A stretch of DNA of 64,000 bases from JAKVAV01 sp047633195 (GTDB lineage: Bacteria; Bacteroidota; Bacteroidia; Flavobacteriales_D; Cryomorphaceae). Of this stretch, positions 53,610 to 62,723 are shown piece by piece. The stretch is from contig JBLIEU010000004.1 of the NCBI GenBank assembly GCA_047633195.1, forward strand, positions 71,389-135,388. The letters are read 5' to 3'. The notes under the pieces were generated by a model. That model made no database searches. It was not told where the DNA came from and saw only the letters and a list, made by a program, of their open reading frames with translations. Position 1 is the first letter of the stretch. Each line of letters begins with the position of its first letter. A program made the position numbers and the translations under genes.

Positions 53610-55243
53610 TCAGTTTTTACTGAATTTTAGAGGTTCTCTCACAGATGGGCTCGAGGTAGTTTCTACATGGTCAAAGCTTGCGCTGCTTGCTGCAACCACG
53701 GCTCTTTCCCACCCGCCGGGTAAAATATCTTGCAGTAAGGCGCCTCTCTGTAAGTTTGGATAGATTTCTCCGTAATGCTTGATTTCAGTAAAGTCAGTTC
53801 TGCGCATTCGGTGCCAAGGGCGGAGTTCTCTGGTGGAACCTAATCCCATCGTGCCAAGCATCTCGGCTACTTCGTGCATGGTTTGGCCGTGGTAATTAGA
53901 CGTGCGTTCGGCTTTATTCTCTACGTTTAGACCTTTTACCAATTCGGGATTTTGAGTAGCCACTCCTGTGGGGCAGTGATTGGAATGGCAACGCAGGGCT
54001 TGGATACAGCCAATTGCCAGCATCATACCCCGAGCTGAATAACACAGGTCAGCGCCGATAGAGATGTTTTTTATCACATCAAAAGCAGTAATTATTTTCC
54101 CGCTACAAATCATTCTTGTTTTGTCTCTCAAGTCGAAGCCCACTAAAGTGTTGTGAGCAAAAGAAAGTGCTTCTACCAGCGGAGTTCCGATGCTATTGGA
54201 ATACTCCAATGGTGCCGCTCCCGTGCCTCCTTCACTTCCGTCAATATCGATGTAATCGGGAACGATGCCCGACTCTACCATCGCTTTGCAAATGGAAATA
54301 AACTCCCGCCGTTTTCCTATGCAGAGCTTGATGCCGATTGGTTTTCCTCCTGATAGGGTTCTAAGTTCTTTGATGAAGTCCATCAAGCCCAAGGGAGTGC
54401 AGAATGTAGAATGACCGGGAGGAGAATTCACGTCTTTTCCCACAGGCACGTTTCTGATTTCAGCGATCTCCTCGTTTACTTTTTCGCCTGGAAGTATTCC
54501 ACCGTGACCGGGCTTTGCTCCTTGCGAAAGCTTGATCTCGATCATCTTCACATTTTCGTGGTGTGCCTTCTCTTGAAAAAGTTTGGGATCAAAATGTCCA
54601 TCCAGCGTGCGCGCGCCGAAATAGCCTGTTCCAATCTGCCAAATTATGTCGCCACCGTGCTGAAGATGGTATTTGGTCAAGCCTCCCTCACCGGTATTGT
54701 GAGCAAAACCTCCCATCTTGGCACCTTTGTTCAGAGCTTCTACGGCATTGCTGCTGAGCGATCCGTAGCTCATAGCAGAAATATTGAGAATACTCGCGCT
54801 GTAGGGCTGTTTGCATTCAGATCCGCCTATGGTCACACGTAGCGTTTCTGGATTTACCTTCTTCGGGCTAAGCGAATGGTTTACCCACTCGTATCCCACC
54901 TTATAAACATCATCTTGCGTTCCAAACGGCAAAGTGGCCAATTCCTTTTTTGCTCTTTGATAAACTAAGGATCTCTCCTCTCTTGAAAAAGGGACTCCGC
55001 TCGAATTCGTTTCGATAAAGTACTGATTGATTTCTGGTCGGATGCTTTCAAACATGTACTTGATATTTCCAAGAAGAGGGAGATTTCTGCGGATGGCCTG
55101 CTTCTTTTGCAGCATGTCGGCAACTCCGATCATAAAAAGGGGGCTATTAGCACAAATGTCCACAAAATCGGACTCCAAAACCATGATGCCCCAATGATTC
55201 CAATAGTGACAATAATCGATGTAATGATGAATTCTCTTCTCAA
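53610..55243 (-). CDS. FMN-binding glutamate synthase family protein, apparent frameshift near N-terminus
   Basis: Homologue of the GltB synthase domain (FMN, 3Fe-4S) without the glutaminase domain. The main frame runs from ATG 55184 to 53610. It has SAMSYGSLSSNAVEALNKGA, SQGAKPGHGGILPGEKV, DYIDIDGSEGGTGAAPLEY and the cluster cysteines in LRCHSNHCPTGVATQ. The family normally starts with a membrane helix. That helix is present in another frame from TTG 55243 (LRREFIITSIIVTIGIIGA to LIAPFL, stop 55130-55132). The frames join across CCCCCTTTTT (55134-55143): one added base gives LIAPFLFMIGVADMLQKK. This is either a real disruption, a sequencing error or a slippage site. The enzyme domain itself is intact. 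Confidence 0.85.
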
Positions 55244-55419
55244 TTGATTATGGATTTAAAAGAGTTCAGATATTTTGACTCAAATCCATTAATAGCAACA
55301 TTTAGACCAAATAGTATAGGCTGGAGCACCAGTTTTATCGTGTGTTTTTTTTGCTCTCGCCAATGCTGGAATAATAATTACTGCCGACTATCCTCTCATG
55401 TCAAAGACCGCCATCAGCT

Positions 55420-56694
55420 CTACTTAAGCCCTCTACAGAAATAAGGAATTTTTTCCTGAGCTTTATCATAACCCATTTCGGCGCTCTTTTCTAAATCTTC
55501 ACAGCCCGATTGGTCTTTGTAGGTGAGTAGTTTGGTAATACCTCTGTTGTGGTAAGCTTCGGCGTATTCGGGATCGAGCTGGATAGCTTGATCGTAATCT
55601 TGCAAGGCAGAGATATATTTTCCATAAAAGGCCTTTACATTTCCTCTCATATTATACACTTCAGGATCTCTTGGGCTGGATATTACAGCTCGGTCAAAGT
55701 CGGGCAAACTTTCTGCATAACTGCCTAACATACTCTTAGAAAATCCGCGGTTAAAAAGAGCGTCGGTAAAATCGCCTTTGATTGCGATAGCTTTGGAGTA
55801 ATCTTCAATGGCATCTTCCATACGGCCCATTTTCTTGCTGGTAATGGCGCGATTAAAATAGGCATTCGGGAAATCCTGATTGAGAGATAAAGCAATATTC
55901 AGATCGCTGGTGGCTTCATCGAGCTGCCCAAGTTTTTTTCGAGCCACACTGCGGTTGTAGTAACCGATGGAAAAAGTTGGTTCTAAATTAATTGCCTTTG
56001 TAAAAGCTTTTATTGCCTGATCGGTTTCGTCATACTTTAAGTGAATCAGACCTTTAATGTCATACACCAATGCCGATCTAGGGGCCAATTTCTTTGCCTC
56101 AATGACGTCTTCTTCAGCAGAAAGTCTGTCACCTAAGCGCAAGAAGGTAATGGCCCGTTTTAAGTATGCTAGAGTGTCTTTGGGGTTTAATTCAATGATG
56201 AATGTGAAGTCTTCAATCGCTCTATCGTAGTCACCACCTTCGAGTCCTGCGATGGCTCGAGAGTCTAGCAAATAGTCATCATATGGGCTTAGCTCCAAAG
56301 CTTTGTCTAAATCAACAATAGCCTCTTTGTAATCGCTTTGCAATAGCCTTAATCTTGCCCGCTTGTCATAATACACATCGCTGTAGGGGTTGATGTCAAT
56401 GGCTTTGTTGTAATCCTGCAATGACTCTTGGTATCGACCCATCTGCTGCAGCATAAGTGCTCGTTTCATAAAGGCCTCCGCGTAATTTGGGTCAACCGTT
56501 ATAGCGCTTGTATATTCTTGAATAGCGTTGTTGAAGTTGCCACCTCTTTTCGCGAGCTCGGCTTTTTGCATGTATTGAAAGGCCTCTGTTCTATTTTGAG
56601 TATAGATATTTTGAGCGGAGATATCTACCGCAAAACTAGTAACAACAAGCATTAGCACAATAGATCGGATGAATCTTAACTTCGGCTTTCTCAT
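55420..56694 (-). CDS. Secreted TPR-repeat protein
   Basis: A 424-residue protein with a signal peptide (FIRSIVLMLVVTSFAVDISAQ) and about eleven consecutive TPR units from residue ~40 to ~400. Typical units are NYAEAFMKRALMLQQMGRYQES and DALFNRGFSKSMLGSYAESLP. No other domain is visible except a short cysteine-containing tail (DQSGCEDLEKSAEMGY, YFCRGLK). It is probably a periplasmic scaffold; partner unknown. It is divergent from udk with 31 bp between starts. The 176-bp stretch 55244-55419 holds no supported gene. Confidence 0.85.
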   Translation of the reverse strand: MRKPKLRFIRSIVLMLVVTSFAVDISAQNIYTQNRTEAFQYMQKAELAKRGGNFNNAIQEYTSAITVDPNYAEAFMKRALMLQQMGRYQESLQDYNKAIDINPYSDVYYDKRARLRLLQSDYKEAIVDLDKALELSPYDDYLLDSRAIAGLEGGDYDRAIEDFTFIIELNPKDTLAYLKRAITFLRLGDRLSAEEDVIEAKKLAPRSALVYDIKGLIHLKYDETDQAIKAFTKAINLEPTFSIGYYNRSVARKKLGQLDEATSDLNIALSLNQDFPNAYFNRAITSKKMGRMEDAIEDYSKAIAIKGDFTDALFNRGFSKSMLGSYAESLPDFDRAVISSPRDPEVYNMRGNVKAFYGKYISALQDYDQAIQLDPEYAEAYHNRGITKLLTYKDQSGCEDLEKSAEMGYDKAQEKIPYFCRGLK

Positions 56695-56708
56695 GGCTTG
56701 AAATTACA

Positions 56709-56716
56709 TATTTTTG
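56709..56716 (+). promoter_or_regulatory. -7 element of udk promoter
   Basis: TATTTTTG, an exact TAnnTTTG match, ends 9 nt before the udk ATG, which predicts a leader of only a few bases. Confidence 0.45.
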
Positions 56717-56725
56717 TCGGCCTAA

Positions 56726-57346
56726 ATGGAGATTAAGGAACCATACGTAGTTGGAGTAGCAGGAGGGAGCGCTTCTGGAAAGACATCGATCTTAAATGAC
56801 CTGATGAGTCGTTTCAAGCCAAGCCAAGTAGCCTTGATATCTCAAGACAATTACTACTACGATCGCGAGCGTCAATTTCAAGACGTAAATGGAGAAATAA
56901 ATTTTGATCTTCCGACCGCTATAGATCGGGAATCGCTGAGTCAAGATGTCAGTGACTTGATAGAGGGAAGGATTGTGGTGAAGAAGGAGTATACCTTTAA
57001 TAATCCCTCTGCCGAGCCTAAAATGGTGTCGATTCAACCAGCACCAATCCTGATTATCGAAGGTTTATTTGTTTTCCATTACGTAGAGCTTGCAGCCAAA
57101 ATGAACTTGAAAGTATATGTAGATGCGTTGGAAGATGTCAAACTAAAGCGCAGAATAATCAGGGATTTAACAGAGCGAGGCTACCCTGAAAGCGATGTGA
57201 GGTACCGATGGAAAAACCATGTGATGCCTTCGTATTACAATTACCTCAAGCCACACAAGCGCAATTGCGATATTATCGTTAACAACAACTCTTCTTACCA
57301 AAATGGACTGAAGGTTTTGGTGAACCACCTCAAGGCCTCTCTGTAG
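56726..57346 (+). CDS. udk: Uridine kinase
   Basis: Phosphorylates uridine and cytidine in pyrimidine salvage. A 206-residue P-loop kinase with GVAGGSASGKTSI near the N-terminus, QDNYYYDR, FDLPTAIDRESL (family reads FDHPxA), IIEGLFVF and the lid RRIIRDLTERGYPESDV. The length is normal. It is a single gene; repeat R3 follows 6 bp after the stop. Confidence 0.95.
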   Translation: MEIKEPYVVGVAGGSASGKTSILNDLMSRFKPSQVALISQDNYYYDRERQFQDVNGEINFDLPTAIDRESLSQDVSDLIEGRIVVKKEYTFNNPSAEPKMVSIQPAPILIIEGLFVFHYVELAAKMNLKVYVDALEDVKLKRRIIRDLTERGYPESDVRYRWKNHVMPSYYNYLKPHKRNCDIIVNNNSSYQNGLKVLVNHLKASL

Positions 57347-57352
57347 ACGGCT

Positions 57353-57599
57353 ATCTGTCTATTGAGTCCATTATCATGCCTTCGGCTTGATTTTCGATCT
57401 GAATTCTACTCGTCTTGAGAACAGTCATCCGCCAAAGCAAACTCAATGCTTATGCCACTTAGTTGTGAGATCCTTCCGCTAAGTATTTAAAAATTCGTGC
57501 GGCCCAGGCCTCTGGCTTAGTTTAACAACCTGCCTTCGGTTTGGTCTAGGGATTTGCTAATAAACTCCCTAGTTTAGAAACGCAGTTAGGTAGACAGAT
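57353..57599 (+). repeat. Dispersed 3'-flank repeat, copy R3 (longest)
   Basis: A 247-bp element bounded by ATCTGTCTA (57353-57361) and TAGACAGAT (57591-57599), a perfect 9-bp inverted pair. It shares the 5' part with R4 (GAGTCC, TCATGCCTTCGGCTTGAT), and the middle and 3' part with R2 (GTTGTGAGATC, CTAAGTATTTAAAA, CTAGGGATTTGCTAAT). It begins 6 bp after the udk stop in the same orientation and ends 6 bp before the convergent odhB stop. Confidence 0.8.
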
Positions 57600-57605
57600 T
57601 CTAGG

Positions 57606-58865
57606 CTAAAGTCCCAACAAGATCTCTGCGGGCGATTTTCCGCCAAAGATCATATTTTCAGGATTTTCCAGCATCTCTTTTACTTTTACCAAAAAGCTTA
57701 CTGACTCTTTTCCATCGATGATTCTGTGATCGTATGAGAGCGCCAAGTACATCATCGGTAGAATCTGAACTTCGCCATTTACAGCCATCGGTCGCTGTAC
57801 AATATTGTGCATTCCGAGGATAGCCGATTGTGGAGGATTGATAATAGGCGTGCTCATCATTGAGCCGAATACTCCACCGTTGGTGATGGTAAAAGTACCG
57901 CCTTGCATCTCGTCGATGGTTATTTTTCCATCGCGGGCTTTTATAGCTAGCCGCTTAATTTCAGCTTCAATTTCAGCGAGACTCATCTGTTCGGCATTGC
58001 GCACTACAGGAACCATAAGTCCTTTAGGTGAACTTACCGCGATTCCGATATCGGCGTAGTGATGAACCACCATCTCTTTTCCGTCTATCTGAGCATTCAC
58101 TGTAGGAAACATATGGAGAGCCTCAGTTACTGCTTTAGTGAAGAAAGACATGAAGCCCAAGCCCACACCGTGGTTCTCTTTGAAGACTTCCTTGTATTTC
58201 GTACGCATGTCCATGATTGGCTTCATGTTCAACTCGTTGAAGGTGGTCAGCATGGCCGTTTCATTCTTCACACCTACCAATCTTTCGGCAACTTTGCGTC
58301 GAAGAACTGACATCTTTTTATGCTCGGTATCTCTGGTTCCTCCCCAGCCAGCAGCTGATTCGGCAGGGAACCCTGCAGACATGGCGCCAACCACATCCTG
58401 TTTTGTGATCCGCCCATTTTTACCAGACCCTTGAATCTGATTGGCAAAAACGCCTTCTTCAGTCATTTTTTTCTTGGCCGCTGGTGAAGCATGACCATCG
58501 GCATAGTTTTTCTCGGCTCCGATCGACACAGGATTCTTGCTGGCAGGCTCAGGAGCTGCAACAACTGCTTCTTTCTCTTCTGCTTTGGCAACAGGTACCG
58601 CAGTAGCTTCTTCCTTTTTTACAGGAGGCTCGGCTTCCGTATCAATTAAGCAAATTACATCACCTACGGCAACAGCATCGCCCTCTTCTGCTTTGAGTGT
58701 GATCACACCGGCTACCTCCGCGGGAAGCTCTAAAGTTGCTTTGTCCGAATCAACTTCGGCAATGACTTGGTCCTTCTCAACATAATCGCCATCGGCTACT
58801 AGCCACTCGGCAATTTCTACTTCAGATATGGATTCGCCCGGGCTGGGCACTTTCATCTCAAACAT
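57606..58865 (-). CDS. odhB: 2-oxoglutarate dehydrogenase E2 (dihydrolipoyl succinyltransferase)
   Basis: E2 core of the TCA-cycle 2-oxoglutarate dehydrogenase. 419 residues: one lipoyl domain (~1-77) with the lipoylated lysine in DSDKATLELPAE, an Ala/Glu-rich linker, the peripheral subunit-binding domain (ASPAAKKKMTEEG..GKNGRITKQDV, ~125-160) and the catalytic domain ending LSYDHRIIDGKESV with the active-site His. It lies 11 bp downstream of sucA, so both form one operon. No E3 gene is present here. Confidence 0.96.
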   Translation of the reverse strand: MFEMKVPSPGESISEVEIAEWLVADGDYVEKDQVIAEVDSDKATLELPAEVAGVITLKAEEGDAVAVGDVICLIDTEAEPPVKKEEATAVPVAKAEEKEAVVAAPEPASKNPVSIGAEKNYADGHASPAAKKKMTEEGVFANQIQGSGKNGRITKQDVVGAMSAGFPAESAAGWGGTRDTEHKKMSVLRRKVAERLVGVKNETAMLTTFNELNMKPIMDMRTKYKEVFKENHGVGLGFMSFFTKAVTEALHMFPTVNAQIDGKEMVVHHYADIGIAVSSPKGLMVPVVRNAEQMSLAEIEAEIKRLAIKARDGKITIDEMQGGTFTITNGGVFGSMMSTPIINPPQSAILGMHNIVQRPMAVNGEVQILPMMYLALSYDHRIIDGKESVSFLVKVKEMLENPENMIFGGKSPAEILLGL

Positions 58866-58876
58866 GGGTGGTCTTG

Positions 58877-61615
58877 TTATTTTACGGTTTGTTTGGCGTG
58901 CGAAAATACAGAATCTAAGATGGCTTGCTGTCTGGCAGCAGATGTTACGGGTGAGCCACTCGCAGGGCTAGCACTGGCCAAGCGAGAAATGCATTCCAGT
59001 CTTGTGGTCTCATAGTTTAAAGCTAAGAAAGACCAGGCCCCCATATTTTTGGGTTCTTCTTGCACCCAAAGGTGCTTTTTGGCATTGGAGTACTTCTCAA
59101 GTACTTTATCCATTTGTTTGTCGGGCAATGGATAGATTTGCTCCAGACGAACCACGGCAATATTATCGCCGCTATTAGTTTTCTCTTTTTCCTCTAAAAT
59201 CTCATAGTATATTTTCCCTGAGCAAAATACCAAAGTATCAACCTCTTTGGGATCCACACTTATATCATCTACTACTTCCAAGAATCTTCCCACCGCCAGC
59301 TCGTCCATTTTGGATTTAGCTTTTGGGTAGCGAAGCAATTTTTTAGGCGTGAAGACAATGAGCGGTTTGCGGAAGTTTCGGTGCATCTGTCTTCTCAGTA
59401 AATGGAAGAAATTTGCCGGTGTAGTAATATTGCACACCTGCATATTGTCCTCCGCACAAAGCTGGAGGAATCTTTCCATTCGTCCGCTTGAGTGCTCGGA
59501 CCCCATGCCTTCATAGCCATGAGGTAGGTACATGACCAAGCCATTCATGGTGCGCCACTTGTCTTCAGCAGAACTCAAGAATTGATCGATCAATATCTGG
59601 GCGCCGTTGAAAAAGTCCCCAAATTGAGCCTCCCAAACGGTAAGCGATTGGGGACTGGCAAATGCATAACCGTAATCGAAACCAAGAACGGCATACTCAC
59701 TAAGTAGCGAGTTATAGATGGAAAAATCTCCTTGTTTATCGCTTAAGTGATTCAGCGGCAAGTATTCTTCTTCACTGTCTTCTGTTTTCAAAACGGCATG
59801 ACGGTGAGAGAAGGTTCCTCTTTCACAATCTTGGCCCGAAATCCTTACGTCGAATCCCTCTTCCAGAAGGGTGGCATAAGCTAGCAGCTCACCCATTGCC
59901 CAGTCAAGCCCATCAGCCTCGATCATCTTGAGGCGATCCTTCATCAATTTCTTCAGCTTTCTGAAAAAGGTTTTATCCTCAGGAAGAGTGTTAAACTTCT
60001 TTGCTAGCTCCACCAATTTTTCTTTGTCGAAACTTGTGTCAGGAGACTGATCGAAATCATTCGGCCCTGCTGGACTCAAGTCTTTCCACGTATCTTTCAA
60101 AAACTGCATAACCTCCAGTTTTTTCATCTTCTTGGAAGCTGCGAGATTTTTTTCAAGCGTCTCTCCAAATTTTGTGATTATCTGATCTGCCTCATCTTGC
60201 TTGATGATGCCCTCCTCGATAATTTGCTTGAGATAGATTTCTCTCGGGTTCGGGTGGTTCGCTATAAGATCGTAAAGCTTTGGTTGAGTGAATTTTGGTT
60301 CATCACCTTCATTGTGGCCGTATTTACGGTAGCACAACAAGTCAATAAACACGTCCATTCCAAACTTCTGACGGTATTCAAATGCGATGAGAATGGTCTG
60401 AACCACTGCCTCAATGTCGTCTCCATTTACATGAAAAACTGGACAAAGCGTCGTCTTCCCTACATCTGTGCAGTATGTGGAGGAGCGTGCGTCGAGGTAA
60501 TTGGTGGTAAACCCAACTTGATTGTTTATCACAATATGGATGGTACCTCCTGTTCGGTATCCATCGAGCTGCGACATCTGAAGTACTTCGTAAACGATAC
60601 CCTGAGCTGCGATGGCAGCATCGCCATGAATTAAGATAGGCAGGATAGCTTTTTCGTCCTTGAGATAATTGTCAATTTTTGCTCTTGCGATTCCCTGTAC
60701 TACAGGGTCTACCGCCTCGAGGTGAGATGGGTTAGGCGACAAGGTTAAGTGAACGGGTTCGCCACTTTCTGTAATCACCTCATTGCTAAATCCCAGGTGA
60801 TATTTTACATCTCCATCAAACTCTTTATCGGCATCATACTCTTCGTACTCCTTGCCTTCAAATTCGCTAAAAATTTCTTTGAATTGCTTTTTAAAGATGT
60901 TTCCGAGAACGTTTAAGCGGCCGCGGTGTGCCATCCCTACGATGATTTCTTTTACACCTAAACGAGATCCACGCTGAACCAAAGCATGCAATGCAGGAAT
61001 TAGTGCTTCTCCTCCTTCAATTGAAAAACGCTTTTGACCAACGAATTTCTTTTGCAGAAACTGCTCGAAAGAGGTCGCTCGGTTAAGCATATTGAAGATG
61101 ATCCGTTTCTCTTCATCGGTGAACTTCGGTCGATTGGCGAGCTCGATGTTCTCCCGGATCCAACTCACGCGCTGAGGATTTCGGATGTAGTTGTATTCTA
61201 TTCCTATGCTCTCGCAATACGTTTTCTCTAGATGAGAAATAATGTCTTTGAGCGGAGCTGGCCCCATACTGATTTCGTCACCTGCCTGAAATACAGTGTT
61301 CAAGTCATCTTCTGAGAGATTAAAGTTTTTCAACTCCAGCGTCGGAGAGTACTTTCTTCTCTCTCTTACTGGATTGGTCTTGGTGAAAAGGTGTCCACGA
61401 GATCGATAGCCCTCAATCAGGTTGAGGACTTTGAACTCTTTGTGAACGTTTTCAGGGACTTGACTGTCAGTATCGTAGTTTTTTCTGGCAAATTCGAAGC
61501 CTTCAAAAAAGTGAGCCCAGTCCTTTTCTACAGAATTGGGGTCTTGTCGATACTTTTCATATTGCTCGTCTATCCAGTCGATGGAGGTATTACCGAGGAA
61601 TGAAAATTTGTCCAT
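58877..61615 (-). CDS. sucA: 2-oxoglutarate dehydrogenase E1
   Basis: Thiamine-diphosphate decarboxylase component, 912 residues from ATG 61615 (MDKFSFLGNTSIDWIDEQYEKY). Landmarks are VGMAHRGRLNVL, HLTLSPNPSHLEAVDPVVQG, the thiamine-binding HGDAAIAAQGIVYE, GTFSHRHAV and the C-terminal YPLPDKQMDKVL. The promoter-like TATTTTTG at 61637-61644 (minus) lies 21 nt upstream of this ATG and argues against the in-frame ATG at 61639. First gene of the sucA-odhB operon. Confidence 0.96.
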   Translation of the reverse strand: MDKFSFLGNTSIDWIDEQYEKYRQDPNSVEKDWAHFFEGFEFARKNYDTDSQVPENVHKEFKVLNLIEGYRSRGHLFTKTNPVRERRKYSPTLELKNFNLSEDDLNTVFQAGDEISMGPAPLKDIISHLEKTYCESIGIEYNYIRNPQRVSWIRENIELANRPKFTDEEKRIIFNMLNRATSFEQFLQKKFVGQKRFSIEGGEALIPALHALVQRGSRLGVKEIIVGMAHRGRLNVLGNIFKKQFKEIFSEFEGKEYEEYDADKEFDGDVKYHLGFSNEVITESGEPVHLTLSPNPSHLEAVDPVVQGIARAKIDNYLKDEKAILPILIHGDAAIAAQGIVYEVLQMSQLDGYRTGGTIHIVINNQVGFTTNYLDARSSTYCTDVGKTTLCPVFHVNGDDIEAVVQTILIAFEYRQKFGMDVFIDLLCYRKYGHNEGDEPKFTQPKLYDLIANHPNPREIYLKQIIEEGIIKQDEADQIITKFGETLEKNLAASKKMKKLEVMQFLKDTWKDLSPAGPNDFDQSPDTSFDKEKLVELAKKFNTLPEDKTFFRKLKKLMKDRLKMIEADGLDWAMGELLAYATLLEEGFDVRISGQDCERGTFSHRHAVLKTEDSEEEYLPLNHLSDKQGDFSIYNSLLSEYAVLGFDYGYAFASPQSLTVWEAQFGDFFNGAQILIDQFLSSAEDKWRTMNGLVMYLPHGYEGMGSEHSSGRMERFLQLCAEDNMQVCNITTPANFFHLLRRQMHRNFRKPLIVFTPKKLLRYPKAKSKMDELAVGRFLEVVDDISVDPKEVDTLVFCSGKIYYEILEEKEKTNSGDNIAVVRLEQIYPLPDKQMDKVLEKYSNAKKHLWVQEEPKNMGAWSFLALNYETTRLECISRLASASPASGSPVTSAARQQAILDSVFSHAKQTVK

Positions 61616-61636
61616 AAGGATTTCAGAATGTAAATG

Positions 61637-61644
61637 CAAAAATA
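61637..61644 (-). promoter_or_regulatory. -7 element of sucA-odhB promoter
   Basis: TATTTTTG on the minus strand, an exact TAnnTTTG match, lies 21 nt before the ATG at 61615. No clear TTG was found at -33. Confidence 0.45.
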
Positions 61645-61750
61645 CAATTTTATGAATGGCTGCCGTAAGGAATGGTTTCTTCCTTTAGGACTTTTCTAAG
61701 AAAAGAGATTTGGATGATTCGGAGGTTGCTCGGCTTCCTCTCTTCCTACC

Positions 61751-62035
61751 TCACTTGAGGGGTTACTTTCAACTCCTTCGGAGTTGTTGCTGCGGGTTCG
61801 CACTCTTGCCCCAGGTTCCACCTGAGGTTACTGGTTTCAACTCCTTCGGAGTTGGCTATCCTTGATTATCATCGGGCGGCAGAATCGCATATGATTTTCA
61901 GTTTTGACTATTTCGGGGTTTTTGGTTTTTAGAGAGTTTGAAACGAGCAGTTCCAACTCCAGAGGAGTTGAAAGCTACTAGCCATAGGTTGCATATGGCT
62001 AGTAGCAAGTGTGAAGAACAACCCTAGCGGGGTTG
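61751..62035. repeat. REP-type palindrome cluster, left of RAYT gene
   Basis: Six hairpins in the gap between sucA and the transposase. Short 17-nt type: CAACTCC-N3-GGAGTTG at 61770, 61838 and 61954, and CAACCC-N5-GGGTTG at 62019. Long type: CCAGGT/ACCTG-containing at 61810-61827, and a perfect 12-bp stem at 61975-62005 (arm CTACTAGCCATA). The short hairpins are followed or preceded by GAAA/TTTC, giving orientation: the first units (61751-61854) read on the minus strand, the last (61954-62035) on the plus strand. The piece 61640-61750 shows nothing clear. Confidence 0.85.
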
Positions 62036-62082
62036 AAAGTCAAAAATTTGTACTTTTAGTTTACTGATCAATTCTTGAACCT

Positions 62083-62529
62083 ATGAGTACCTACACATCA
62101 ATTCTTTATCAAACCGTTTTCTTCACCAAATACCGAAACCCGACTCTCTCAAAACACATAAGACCATTTCTGTTTGACTATATCGGCTCAATTCTCACCA
62201 ATAAAAAATGCCATAGTTATGCCGTAGGTGGTGTAGAAGATCATTTGCATTTGGTTTTCTCTCTTCACCCTACGGTCTGTTTGTCGGATTTGGTGAAGTC
62301 CATCAAGATTTCCTCTTCTATCTGGTTGAAAGAGCATGAAATCAAAAATGATTTTAAGGCTTGGCAGACGGGTTATGGTGCTTTTACCTATTCGAAGGAA
62401 GCTCTTGATAACCTCAAGAATTATGTCGCCCGACAAGAAGAGCATCATAGGAAGCAGTCATTCCGAGTAGAGTACATCGGTATGCTCGACGAGTTTGGGG
62501 TTGAGTTTGAGGAGAAGTATTTGTTTTGA
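62083..62529 (+). CDS. IS200-like / REP-associated tyrosine transposase
   Basis: A 148-residue Y1 transposase. The HUH metal motif is HLH at residues 54-56 (GVEDHLHLVFSLHP), and the catalytic tyrosine is Tyr114 in NYVARQEEHH, whose surroundings are typical of IS200/RAYT proteins. All key residues are present, so the enzyme may be active. Flanking REP-type palindromes on both sides instead of classic IS200 ends favour the RAYT class, which processes REP hairpins as single strands. It is alone, with no TnpB or IscB partner. Confidence 0.93.
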   Translation: MSTYTSILYQTVFFTKYRNPTLSKHIRPFLFDYIGSILTNKKCHSYAVGGVEDHLHLVFSLHPTVCLSDLVKSIKISSSIWLKEHEIKNDFKAWQTGYGAFTYSKEALDNLKNYVARQEEHHRKQSFRVEYIGMLDEFGVEFEEKYLF

Positions 62530-62540
62530 GGTCACCCTAC

Positions 62541-62704
62541 CCTCAGGTTGCACCTGAGGTTACTGCTTTCAACTCCTCTGGAGTTGGTGGGTTTCAGAAG
62601 TTAGGCATGACTGGAACGAAACAACCCTGAAGGGGTTGAAACCATCAGCCACAGGTGAAACCTGCGGCTGATGGCACGTAGAACGAGCAACCCTGGAAGG
62701 GTTG
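62541..62704. repeat. REP-type palindrome cluster, right of RAYT gene
   Basis: Five hairpins beginning 12 bp after the transposase stop: CCTCAGGT-TGC-ACCTGAGG (62541-62559); CAACTCC-TCT-GGAGTTG (62570-62586); CAACCC-N5-GGGTTG (62622-62638 and 62688-62704); and between the last two a long stem at 62642-62674 (arms CCATCAGCC and GGCTGATGG with inner CAGGT/ACCTG). The first pair reads on the minus strand and the last three on the plus strand, the same arrangement as on the left. Confidence 0.85.
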
Positions 62705-62723
62705 AAAATTTTCTCTCTAAGTT

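Noticed and set aside
55244..55444. 66-codon plus-strand ORF upstream of the glutamate synthase homologue
   Set aside because: No homology recognised, Cys-rich random-looking composition, and its end overlaps the convergent TPR gene.
61751..62704. CRISPR array
   Set aside because: The repeated units are palindromes of two sizes with orientation changes and no regular spacers, next to a Y1 transposase and without cas genes; REP elements fit.
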